A DNA stretch of 64,000 nucleotides from positions 39,594-103,593 of the forward strand of contig VSDK01008697.1 of NCBI GenBank assembly GCA_009767595.1, in the 5' to 3' direction. Below the pieces are notes generated by a model. That model was not told the origin of the DNA, made no database searches, and worked only from the letters and a program-made list of their open reading frames with translations. The first letter of the stretch is position 1. Each line of letters begins with the position of its first letter. The position numbers and the translations under genes were made by a program. The stretch comes from Symbiodinium kawagutii. Taxonomy: Eukaryota; Sar; Dinophyceae; Suessiales; Symbiodiniaceae. Positions 58,601-62,644 of this stretch are shown here, one piece after another.

Positions 58601-61164
58601 GAAGCTGAAGCTGTTGAGCTGGAAAACTCCCGGGATGATTCCTGGGATGATGGTGAAGAGAATCGTGAAATTGATGAGTTGGGTGATCTTTTCACTTGTT
58701 GATAAATGAGTTTATGAGTCGATGTCGGACCCAGCGGAAGACGAACCTGTGACCCCTCAACAACTCTAAAATGTTCGTATGGAAACCAGCAGTGACCATG
58801 CATGGATCATCTGACATTAAGAAAATGATTTTTGACAAATTCAGATGCTGCATGCCATGATCAAGTTGGGCGCAGCTAGATCTCATGGTATCAGCTGGTG
58901 ACTCCAAATCCTTGATCTACTCAGAAGACGATCTTATTTGGGTTTTCTTGCGTGGTTTCCAATTGTGGAAAGGCATAGAAAAGCGCTTGTGGCTCAGTCA
59001 GGTATGCAAGTTATTCCCAGATGAAAGCAGCTGATTCTAGCAGCAAAAATGAATCAGGCAACTTTTTCGAACGGATAGATTGTGCAAGCCAGCAAGGATG
59101 GTCCGGTACAGTGAACATCGAGGCAACTATCAGATACAATTTCCTGCAACCTACCTACCAGTACCTTTCGAATATGTATGTTTAGATATGTGTCATACGC
59201 GTCTATACGTAGATACGCATATCCTCATACAAGTGTACTCGACTGCCCGGAAAGAATATCCTCACTGAATATCCTCACTGAATATCCTCACTTCGAATCC
59301 AAGGTCACAAGTTCAGCTGAGTTTTATTTCAGGGTTTCCCACCTGATTGAAAACAGCTCAGCCGAGCCCAACCGACCCAGCCGCATGGACCACTCAGGCA
59401 ATTTCTTCCCAACCAGGAAGGAAGCTATCTGTACTTTCTTGCGGCTGGCAAGATGAAGTACATCCGGACCCTTGACTTTCCAGTGGTGATGTGAGGGCGA
59501 GCTGGGCAACTCAAGGATTTGGGGGATATTTCCGTGGATGTTTTTACAAACTGCGAACCCCAAAGGCATGGATCCCATTGTAGAAGCCGGCACTTTCTAT
59601 CAATATGCTGCGCTGATGGCGCTCACATTCACGATGATCCGCACATGGAGAAGTCTGCATGATGGGTTGCTGGCAATGCTGAGCACCCGGAAGAACTCGT
59701 TGACCCTCAGCTCCTACGACTACCGGACATGGAGTGCCTTATTCTACGCAGCCTTTGTGGTTTGGTGAAGATTGTTCACTTGGATTTTTGCATCCTAGTT
59801 GTTAGTTTGCGATGATTGGAGTCATGTTCAAGCCATCAGCTTGGTATGGTTGACACATGTCCAGTCCACGAACCAGTCGTGTAGGTCTAAACAATCAGTT
59901 CATGAGAGTGCAAACTGCACGGATTGGCACGGGTCAATACCATAATTCAACGAACGCAGGAAGTTGTGAAGGTCCCGGCGAATCCGCATTGCCAAAGCTT
60001 TGAACTACGCGACAACTCTCTGGAAAACGATTCCTTGAAAGGCAAAGCCATCATCCCTCAGCTAAACCATCTATATGGGTGTTTCTCAAAATAGGGGTAC
60101 CCCCAAACCATCCCTTACTAGTCATTTATAGTAATAAAGCAACCATTTTTGGGGGTCCCCTGTTTTGAGAAACCACCATATAAATGGTGGCTGGTTTTAT
60201 TTCCAGGAGATTGTTTCCCAGCAGATGTACCAGGTCATCCGGGTCGCTTTGTTGCAAGTTCAATCTCCGGGTAGGCCATCAGCTGCGAGCTCGGTAGTCG
60301 TTCCTTGGTGTTTTTGAGCTATGGTTAATGAATGACCACTACCTGAACCTAGATAGGGATAGATAGGGTAGGTCCCTACCTCCAAATAATTTCATAAGGT
60401 ACGGGTCATGTTAATGAATGATGCTTTCTGTACTGCTTCATCTTCATCTGGCTGGTGGTTTTAGAGAGATAGCTCCTCTTACGCCACGGCCGGGGGCTGC
60501 TGAGACAAGCCCGCTGGTGGTTTTAGACATGTTTTTTCCCCCAGTACTAAGAAATGGTTGGTTGGTTGGCAGATATGGTTTATGACGGAGGGGTTCAACC
60601 ACTAACCAGTGATGGTGACCGTCATTAGTGATGGTTGAGGCTCTGCGTAGTGCTGAATTGTTTCATGATTTCAGTGAACATCAGTGACCATGTGTTTCAT
60701 TGACTCTTCGTGGTGACGATAATCATTCCTAATACGCATTGAAATGTGAACTGATCATTAACGAATATTAGCAATGATTATGATGAATCATAAATTCATT
60801 AATTAGTAGTGAAGACCAGTCATGAAATAATATCTAGTATTTATTGATGGAAAAATCATTAGTCAGTTACGGTGATGCTAATCATTCATAGAATGCGTGG
60901 ATAATGCTGAATGTGCTATCATCATGAATCGATATCATGTCAAAAACCGCCCATTATGACCAATTGTTAAGAATCGATAGTGGTGCTGATCATCTTGATA
61001 TGGTTGGTTCTTAGACATTGACTTGCTATATCCATGGAGATATCACTATAAACAGTTGCCGTTAAGCCCTACTGGCGATCGACAAAACTCCCAGGAATGC
61101 AGATGGCGTTGACCCCAAGATTGAAGTGGTGGACAAGGGCGAGGCGCCGGCTTGGGATTCATAG
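29459..61164 (+). CDS. Voltage-gated cation channel of the CNG/EAG superfamily, split over many small exons
   Basis: Placed in order on one strand: S1 (29459-29530), S1-S2 (31791-31879), S2-S3/S3 (34020-34119), S3-S4 loop (35345-35399), S4 (37506-37586), S4-S5 linker (39274-39333), S5 (42050-42085 and 44767-44819), pore (47874-47957), S6 (48973-49002 and 49485-49530), C-linker (50115-50158, 51085-51132, about 51785-51889), part of a cyclic-nucleotide-binding domain (59417-59482) and a possible last exon (61095-61164). The family forms tetrameric plasma- or organelle-membrane channels that carry K+, Na+ or Ca2+ and are gated by voltage and sometimes cyclic nucleotides. The pore reads HWSITQFTPAS where most members have GYG/GFG, so ion selectivity cannot be inferred. 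Some exons are missing: between S1 and S2, about 10 nt inside S5, before the pore, and most of the CNBD. N-terminal exons may begin near 25179. Exon order, strand, and phase across the pore-S6-C-linker exons all agree, so the family call is strong; exact ends are not. Confidence 0.75.
29571..29664 (+). repeat. 97-bp dispersed repeat, copy 2
   Basis: Matches 15249-15345 and again abuts a family B element. Confidence 0.75.
29663..29774. mobile_element. Family B MITE-like element
   Basis: Left end CTGGTTGGTGGTTTGATTGG, right end GGTGGTTCCACCACCAACTG; in the first channel intron. Confidence 0.65.
31373..31469. mobile_element. Family A MITE-like element (diverged)
   Basis: Ends GTGAAGGTTTTCTTAAAATA and ATTTCAAGAAACCACCATAT; AGATCCCCCAAAATGGTTGG inside. 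In the S1-S2 intron. Confidence 0.6.
31791..31879 (+). CDS. Channel exon: end of S1-S2 loop and S2
   Basis: The CGCTCCAG acceptor is followed by DWMTLLFWTLNVPATLTVGY and TDRGETIMKP. This corresponds to the family's '(W/F)xLDIxxxFxTGYxxxGxxVxxP' S2 stretch, with Asn in place of the usual Asp (WTLN). A GC donor (GCACCT) would end it two bases into the Pro codon; the true donor is not certain. The preceding 'gctgggctatgctgggct' repeats (31724-31772) lie in the intron. Confidence 0.7.
33165..33262 (+). CDS. Exon-like island, unassigned
   Basis: A GC-rich patch with the frame VIPFFRVQESDCASASTKAL then WKLAQDDVTRQ and a stop. It lies between two channel exons but has no counterpart in the family at that place. 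It may be an intronic chance frame or an insertion specific to this lineage. Confidence 0.2.
33902..34003. mobile_element. Family A MITE-like element abutting a channel exon
   Basis: Ends GGTGGTTTCTAAAAATAGGG and ACCCCTATTTTGAGAAACAC. Its right end lies only about 15 bases from the S3 exon, so the element supplies the last part of the intron, including AG dinucleotides (TTTTGAG). Confidence 0.8.
34020..34119 (+). CDS. Channel exon: S2 end and S3
   Basis: After CGTCCGAG the frame reads FINYCKTWMIVDIVTLAPDW, AFTLVRMVNPNLA, matching the family's 'YLKTWFxxDxxxxxPDWxF' S3 signature, with the conserved Asp and the PDW turn. It ends one base into a codon at GCAG|GTGCGC. The exon may begin up to 12 bases earlier (AASE). 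Confidence 0.7.
34319..34417. mobile_element. Family A MITE-like element (decayed right end)
   Basis: Left end GGTGGTTTCATAAAATGGGG; the right half keeps 'ccatccttttttgggc' but has lost the TTTGAGAAACC end. Confidence 0.5.
34605..34645. repeat. (AT)n(AG)n microsatellite
   Basis: Pure atatat followed by agagag run in the S3-S4 intron; 34650-35090 beyond it is AT-rich with no gene seen. Confidence 0.9.
35092..35209 (+). mobile_element. Family C MITE-like element
   Basis: Both ends are preserved: TTGGCTTTGGGTCAAAACCC and TTAATATTGACCCATAGCC. Confidence 0.75.
35345..35399 (+). CDS. Possible channel exon: S3-S4 loop
   Basis: The CTGACCAG acceptor and GTGATG donor enclose 55 bases reading (D)ADEAAPSGGFEERRRAG. 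The two leading bases complete the codon left by 34119 (G+AC). Loop sequences are variable in this family, so only phase and position support it. Confidence 0.4.
35411..37500. other. Intronic repeats, no exon recognised
   Basis: Dominated by 'accactattaaccac' and 'gatggtt' words. A GC-richer patch at 35820-36010 is open on both strands (plus 35811-36065, minus 35665-35910) with no family resemblance. Confidence 0.45.
37506..37586 (+). CDS. Channel exon: S4 voltage sensor
   Basis: Reads RLGRARLL then RILRLARTARLLRLLKLQK, with Arg/Lys at roughly every third position and Leu/Ile between, which is the S4 voltage-sensor pattern. The exon ends after AAG at a GC donor (GCGCCG). Joined to 39274 it gives KLQKVMEKLSDYLDSE, which fits the S4-S5 linker without a gap. 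The 5' boundary is not clear: no AG lies in frame immediately upstream. Confidence 0.75.
37587..37621. repeat. 11-bp perfect hairpin at the first base of the S4 intron
   Basis: GCGCCGGTCCC (37587-37597) pairs with GGGACCGGCGC (37611-37621) over 13 bases containing GGTCACC. The left arm starts with the predicted GC donor dinucleotide. Confidence 0.7.
37622..39273. other. S4-S5 intron, no further feature recognised
   Basis: Ordinary AT-rich DNA with 'gatggtt' words. No element ends or exon-like islands seen up to the linker exon. Confidence 0.5.
39274..39333 (+). CDS. Channel exon: S4-S5 linker
   Basis: CAATCCAG acceptor, GTGTCT donor, 20 codons in phase 0/0: VMEKLSDYLDSEIASIMANI. Matches the family's 'xLxDxIxSExxSIxxNI' pattern. 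The 89-codon minus-strand frame here (39178-39447) is a shadow. Confidence 0.7.
39433..39546 (+). mobile_element. Family C MITE-like element
   Basis: GTGGCTATGGGTCAATATTA at the left and GGGTTTTGACCCACTGCC at the right; 100 bases after the linker exon. Confidence 0.75.
39889..40075 (+). repeat. 98-bp tandem duplication with AGGTTGTGACCT palindromes
   Basis: 'aggttgtgacct...ctggtcggaa...ttttagga.gttgtgac...ccatcatg' occurs from 39889 and again from 39987. Each unit holds two gttgtgac words about 50 bases apart; AGGT/ACCT arms flank TGTG. Confidence 0.75.
40521..40690 (+). repeat. 57-bp tandem repeat, three copies
   Basis: GCGAACAGGGATTT starts at 40531, 40588 and 40645. The unit is 19 codons and stays open in one frame (GWGCEQGFSCCRASRSVMV), part of a 139-codon frame 40344-40763. 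Each copy holds CATCAC-GCAGT-GTGATG, a 6-bp stem with a 5-nt loop (the last copy ends GTGTGAA). It lies in a channel intron. No homologue known to me. Confidence 0.85.
41368..41440. mobile_element. Family A element, left half only
   Basis: TTGGTGGTTTCTAAAAATTG followed by 'cccaaatcatccactattcagacc'; the right end is not recognisable. Confidence 0.5.
41571..41675. mobile_element. Family A MITE-like element
   Basis: Starts CATATGGGTGTCTCAAGCCA, ends TTTTGAGAGACCACCATATA, with GGGGACCCC and GGTACCCC subterminal palindromes. Confidence 0.75.
42050..42085 (+). CDS. Channel exon: first half of S5
   Basis: CTGCCCAG acceptor, GTAACG donor, 12 codons in phase 0/0: FKMILLLPLELH. Joined to the previous exon it gives SIMANIFKMILLLPLELH, as expected for S5 up to the conserved His (family 'NHxxACxW'). 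Only 36 bases long. Confidence 0.6.
42487..42603 (+). mobile_element. Family C MITE-like element (diverged)
   Basis: TATGGTCAATATTAACCAAC at the left, GAACTGACCCAAAGCCACC at the right. Confidence 0.6.
42650..44700. other. S5 intron, no feature recognised
   Basis: Mixed-composition DNA with short frames on both strands and none persuasive. The ~10-nt microexon predicted between 42085 and 44767 must lie here or in 42086-42486. Confidence 0.4.
44767..44819 (+). CDS. Channel exon: second half of S5
   Basis: The GGTCCCAG acceptor leaves two bases (GT), then VWYAISLSLYQTGLSAW, ending at a GTGGAG donor. A missing upstream base T would give Cys and the family's 'ACxWYxI' motif, so a short exon ending in ..T is expected upstream. 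Confidence 0.6.
44882..44998 (+). repeat. G-rich minisatellite (GGGTTGGTAA-type)
   Basis: About eleven ~10-11-base units of ggttgg(g)taagg. Many GGG runs at short spacing make G-quadruplex formation on the plus strand plausible. Confidence 0.75.
45763..45872. mobile_element. Family A-like element with exchanged ends (subfamily A')
   Basis: Ends TATATGGGTTTGTGCCAAA and TTTGGCACACACCCATATA. Both arms replace the family's TCTCAAAA/TTTTGAGA by a GTGCCAAA-type sequence while staying complementary. Length and GGGGGTACC subterminus are as in family A. Confidence 0.65.
46411..46537. repeat. 20-bp minisatellite (gtgattttagatgatttcaa)
   Basis: About six imperfect units of 'gattttagatgatttcaagt'. Confidence 0.85.
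46613..47380 (-). CDS. Long unrecognised ORF (255 codons) inside a channel intron
   Basis: The longest minus-strand frame in the window and the second longest overall, in a GC-rich island within the S5-pore intron. The product is basic and Gln/Ser-rich (for example LHHLMVSPAVQPRAARGKGR, SKSRHLIMTPGHHRQREG) with no transmembrane segment or known motif. The opposite strand is also open for 139 codons (46619-47038), so at least one of the two is a composition effect. It could be a gag-like remnant, a nested gene, or non-coding. Confidence 0.3.
   Translation of the reverse strand: MASIHRFSKIFHKHGHEVLTNLHHLMVSPAVQPRAARGKGRRATMGFRILSPGRRRQTQVHFKLYSGTNALTAQPGGTGPHKEWLTNPNFARPAPFLDQAQAWSAVQALPSPVSSVIQSGWTMSVATMIQTHQDRKGCDEAPSQWRAETKKSVDFHLSSFGVEQVLAGYGARQTQAHQGAPKQIDENNQFFQISKISRPCRATVTAKSDQSFQAPSLQVVQVCNFDSKSRHLIMTPGHHRQREGTEHDSYKGFHG
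47874..47957 (+). CDS. Channel exon: pore helix and filter
   Basis: GGCCTGAG acceptor, GTGCCT donor, 28 codons in phase 0/0: DNRYVTSFHWSITQFTPAS, then KPQIDPANN. Position and the 'YxTSxHW' lead-in identify it as the P-loop. The filter position carries TQFTPAS and there is no GYG or GFG. From memory, Symbiodinium channels of this class carry similar TQFTPAS pores. It joins without a gap to 48973 (PANNVERAFAI). An earlier acceptor (CCGCAG, 47857-47862) would add WPE. Confidence 0.75.
48973..49002 (+). CDS. Channel microexon: start of S6
   Basis: Thirty bases, ten codons: VERAFAIFVV, between TTTCTCAG and GTGGCT. The 'ERxFAI' motif starts S6 in this family. With the next exon it reads AIFVVVFALVGFSYVVGSI, a perfect-length S6. 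Confidence 0.75.
49485..49530 (+). CDS. Channel exon: end of S6
   Basis: CCTGAG acceptor, GTGCAG donor: VFALVGFSYVVGSIL plus one base. The phase is completed by 50115 (G+GA) to give VVGSILGSLAQLRSM. The 61-codon frame 49398-49583 is this exon with intron on both sides. Confidence 0.8.
49751..49848. mobile_element. Family B MITE-like element
   Basis: GATTGGTGGTTTGAAACAT at the left, GGTTCAACCACCAACCAG at the right, in the S6 to C-linker intron, followed by 'accattattcaacc' word repeats to 50060. Confidence 0.7.
50115..50158 (+). CDS. Channel exon: S6 end and C-linker start
   Basis: ACCCCCAG acceptor, GTGGGG donor: two bases plus SLAQLRSMTEQSAK. 'SLAQLRSM' directly after S6 is typical of this family; phase with 49530 is exact. 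Confidence 0.8.
51085..51132 (+). CDS. Channel exon: C-linker
   Basis: The TCGTCCAG acceptor leads to DFWMMRRFLRRRGKVI; a GTCAGG donor is likely. It corresponds to the family's 'xFWxLRRFLRQRxVP'. The 3' boundary could be a few bases earlier, since the join to the next exon is not settled. Confidence 0.7.
51570..51664. mobile_element. Family B element with matched variant ends
   Basis: Ends TGGTGGGTGGTTTT and CAACCACCCACCA. Both arms carry the same departure from the family sequence (CCACCAACCA to CCACCCACCA). Confidence 0.7.
51784..51889 (+). CDS. Channel exon: C-linker, second part
   Basis: Reads NHVPHELASRIQRFVEHAH, SQKQKQMAITETGRPA and ends at a GC donor (GCAAGT). 'VPxxLxxRIxRFVEHA' is the expected C-linker helix. 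The start is uncertain: an in-frame AG further up (51742-51743) would add about 14 residues. Confidence 0.65.
52691..52798. mobile_element. Family A MITE-like element
   Basis: ATATGGTGGTTTCTCAAGTC and TTTTGAGAAACCACCATCG; well preserved. Confidence 0.8.
53346..53451. mobile_element. Family A MITE-like element
   Basis: ATATGGGTGTTTCTTAAAAA and ATTCTGAGAAACACCCG, with GGGGGGTACCCC inside the right end. Confidence 0.7.
53647..53817. mobile_element. Family A element with an enlarged middle
   Basis: Left GGGGGGTTCTTTATAGCTG, right TCTTTGAGAAACACCCCC; about 170 bp because 'aaatggttact' words have expanded in the middle. Confidence 0.55.
54014..54112. mobile_element. Family B MITE-like element
   Basis: CTGGTTGGCGGTTTTCAACA and GTTGAAGCCACCAACCA. 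Confidence 0.7.
54508..54529 (+). CDS. Possible channel microexon: 'LLS' segment before the CNBD
   Basis: A strong pyrimidine tract and acceptor (CGCTTTTTCGCAG), then VLELLSA and a GTCTGA donor. The family has a 'xxLLxLLSxPL' segment at this point. Only seven codons, so chance is not excluded. The minus-strand frame 54113-54439 nearby is not recognised. Confidence 0.35.
54813..54893 (+). repeat. Inverted-copy segments shared with 55438-55640
   Basis: TGCATGATCCATCGGCTCAA (from about 54813) and CTTCACGAAATTTCATATCT through 'gaagctgagt' (54851-54893) both recur on the opposite strand at 55440-55460 and 55594-55640, but in the other order relative to each other. Confidence 0.65.
55459..55596. 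mobile_element. Single inverted-repeat element with TA flanks
   Basis: TAATGGCTACCCAG at the left and CTGGGTAGCCATTA at the right (14-bp perfect ends), about 135 bp. A second inner pair (CTAGGTTTATTAA and 'ggtttattaatcc') and GGGGGTATCCC give it a palindromic build. It splits two segments that occur as inverted copies at 54813-54893. The TA at each end may be the target duplication. Confidence 0.7.
55620..57050. other. CNBD-region intron, only weak frames
   Basis: Short open frames (56228-56530 plus; 56466-56693 and 56894-57076 minus) show no match to the missing CNBD pieces. Nothing else recognised. Confidence 0.4.
57056..57160 (+). mobile_element. Family C MITE-like element
   Basis: ATGGCTATGGGTCAATATCA at the left; the right end is worn (GGTATGAATTTTGAGC). 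Confidence 0.65.
57961..58136. repeat. Cluster of inverted repeats
   Basis: AACAGGTGGATAT near 57962 pairs with ATATCTACCTGTT near 58018 (one mismatch), enclosing GGGC/GCCC. The arm 58080-58099 (AATTACTATCCCTAGTTAAT) pairs with 58117-58136, 19 of 20. A third pair (AGATTCAC/GTGAATCT) follows near 58160-58205. Confidence 0.65.
58309..58392. repeat. 22-bp minisatellite, about four units
   Basis: 'agattaacccttagtagttatt' repeated with two substitutions. Confidence 0.85.
58393..58803. other. GC-rich island open on both strands, not assigned
   Basis: Plus and minus frames are both long. A 'ggggaaggctgggg' minisatellite (58550-58610) explains much of the openness. The minus frame (136 codons, Ser/Pro-rich) includes RQLRSMHRFLGQSLDRDDLK but nothing I can place. 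Confidence 0.3.
58890..58990 (+). CDS. Exon-like island, unassigned
   Basis: After an AG, one frame reads GDSKSLIYSEDDLIWVFLRG, FQLWKGIEKRLWLSQ and meets a CAG|GTATGC donor. Good coding composition, but I cannot match it to a part of the CNBD. It may be a lineage-specific exon of the channel. Confidence 0.35.
59417..59482 (+). CDS. Channel exon: core of the cyclic-nucleotide-binding domain
   Basis: CCCAACCAG acceptor, GTGGTG donor, 22 codons in phase 0/0: EGSYLYFLAAGKMKYIRTLD then FP. It fits the 'Exxx(M/L)YFxxxGxxxY' beta strands of the CNBD. The phosphate-binding cassette, which would show whether cAMP/cGMP can bind, is not found. Confidence 0.6.
59560..59768 (+). CDS. Possible further CNBD exon or read-through ORF
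   Basis: The frame gives IVEAGTFYQYAALM, reminiscent of the CNBD 'VxxGxWxxEAALW' strand. It then continues MIRTWRSLHDGLLAMLSTRK to a stop at 59766-59768. A GC dinucleotide after AALM could end the exon. The later part has a faint polycystin-like look but I would not rely on it. Confidence 0.3.
60072..60182. mobile_element. Family A MITE-like element, best-preserved copy
   Basis: Ends TATATGGGTGTTTCTCAAAA and TTTTGAGAAACCACCATATA; subterminal GGGGTACCCCC and GGGGGTCCCC. 111 bp. TATA at both ends may be target duplication or part of the ends. Confidence 0.85.
60512..60609. mobile_element. Family B MITE-like element
   Basis: CCGCTGGTGGTTTTAGACAT and GGTTCAACCACTAACCAG. Confidence 0.7.
61095..61164 (+). 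CDS. Candidate last exon of the channel gene
   Basis: The CTCCCAG acceptor is followed by NADGVDPKIEVVDKGEAPAW, DS and TAG (61162-61164). Acidic, coding-like composition on the right strand and downstream of the CNBD exon. Placement in the channel gene is by position. Confidence 0.45.
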
Positions 61165-61199
61165 AATTTCACAGGATCGTATCTATGTGATACATATGC

Positions 61200-61515
61200 A
61201 TGTAGTCATTTATCTATGCATGTATCTACCTATATATATATGTATATATATATATACATTTTTACATATGAATATGTATATATATGTAAATGCATATGTA
61301 AATGTATATATATAGATAGATATATATGTATATAGATACATATGTATTCATATATAGATATATATGTATATATATATAGATATATATGTATATATATAGA
61401 TATATATGTATATAGATATATGTATAGATATATATGTATATATATACATATACATCTATAGATATATATGTATATATATATATTTACATATTTATATATA
61501 TATGCACATGAATAT
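61200..61515. repeat. Long TATATG/TATAGA microsatellite
   Basis: About 300 bases of tatatatgtatatatagata repeats directly after the terminal exon candidate; strongly self-complementary. Confidence 0.9.
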
Positions 61516-61979
61516 GCGTTATTTATGCAACCTACCTAATTATGTTTCTATCTATCTAAAGAATATCAGGCTATATCTATAGCAATAGCTCTCCGAAAGA
61601 ATCGTGATGCGTTGTGACACTTGGCTGTGCCGGAGTTCCACTTGATGAGCGCCGCAGGTTGGTCCGTGGAGAGATGAAAACCAGGATATCCCTCACATGC
61701 GCCCAGAAACTGTGTGGTAGATCCGTTTGTTCACAACTTCTGGGCACACGTCAATGGATTTTCTTAATCATGAACTTCCCTATGGTTATCATGTTATTTA
61801 ACATAATTGTTCCCACACGTGATCATAACCTCCCTATGTTTCATTTTAAGTCACCAGCTGAGCTTATGATTAAATCGGTGACCTGATGCTTGTTTTGATT
61901 CACAACTTCCATGGTCTGCCATGACAGCCGTATTTCAGATGCTTTCCTACAATGATCGTCGACGACTGGTTGGGGATAT

Positions 61980-62110
61980 GGCGAGTTGGATCAAGGCTTT
62001 AACCAACCAACGTTTATGGGGGATAATAGCCAGTAGTAACAGGGAAACAAATGGATCCCCTGACACTTAATATCATTACTGGTTATTATCCCCCATAAAT
62101 AATAACCAGT
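61980..62110. mobile_element. Diverged family C remnant
   Basis: 'ggatcaaggctttaaccaaccaacgtttatgggggataatagcc' and a second, inverted 'ggttattatcccccataaat' half resemble family C, but the ends are eroded. Confidence 0.4.
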
Positions 62111-62590
62111 AATAATAGGGGGATATCGCACTTTTGGATCCCATGACTGGTGATCTTCTTACGGTGCCCTTTCGTTTCGACACCTGGGCGCTCCTTTGGC
62201 TTGAAGCCAATCAGCGGTAGCAATCTTCCCCAGTCATGGTGCGGTTGGAGTCACCGCTTACTCCAAATCATTGATTTCCGCTTAGAGGCTCGTTTCAGTG
62301 TAGTGGATGTACATTCTTGCAATAGCTCAAGATAGGTGTGACCAGAAAAGTCGAGAAATCTCATGTTCTAGCTGACTATAATTGAATGAACTTGACCATA
62401 GAACTCGTTGTTTGGCTGTAACCATATCTGCCATCCAAGCTTGAGCATTTACGACAAACCGGTGAGCTCATGGGCCCGATGTAATCTCAGTTCGGTGGCA
62501 CTGAAGGCGTTCGTATCATGTTTGACCATGATGCTTACTGACAAAGTAGGTTGGGGATGGTTCGGGGGGTTGACCTAATCATGATTTAAG

Positions 62591-62613
62591 GGCTCAAGAT
62601 TTCAAGGCTCAAG
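62591..62613 (+). other. Two tandem spliced-leader relic motifs (GGCTCAAG)
   Basis: GGCTCAAG at 62591-62598 and 62606-62613, the last 8 nt of the dinoflagellate spliced leader, in tandem 15 bases apart and 32 bases upstream of the start codon. The second is preceded by GATTTCAA, close to CATTTT of the leader. Tandem truncated leaders upstream of intronless genes are a known mark of recycled, reverse-transcribed mRNAs in dinoflagellates. Confidence 0.55.
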
Positions 62614-62623
62614 ATACTTTGCA

Positions 62624-62639
62624 CTTTCTTTTTTCTGAG
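62624..62639 (+). promoter_or_regulatory. Likely trans-splice acceptor of the repeat-protein gene
   Basis: Pyrimidine tract CTTTCTTTTTTCT followed by AG at 62638-62639, five bases before the ATG. Spliced-leader addition here would leave the 5' UTR as leader plus GCTTG. The T-run also resembles the TTTT core-promoter word reported for dinoflagellates. Confidence 0.55.
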
Positions 62640-62644
62640 GCTTG

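Noticed and set aside
58393..58803. 136-codon minus-strand gene
   Set aside because: Much of the frame crosses a ggggaaggctgggg minisatellite and the opposite strand is equally open; no family match.
59580..59768. Polycystin-like S4-S5 segment (RTWRSLHDGLLAMLSTRK)
   Set aside because: The resemblance is only a few residues, and the position fits a CNBD exon or read-through better.
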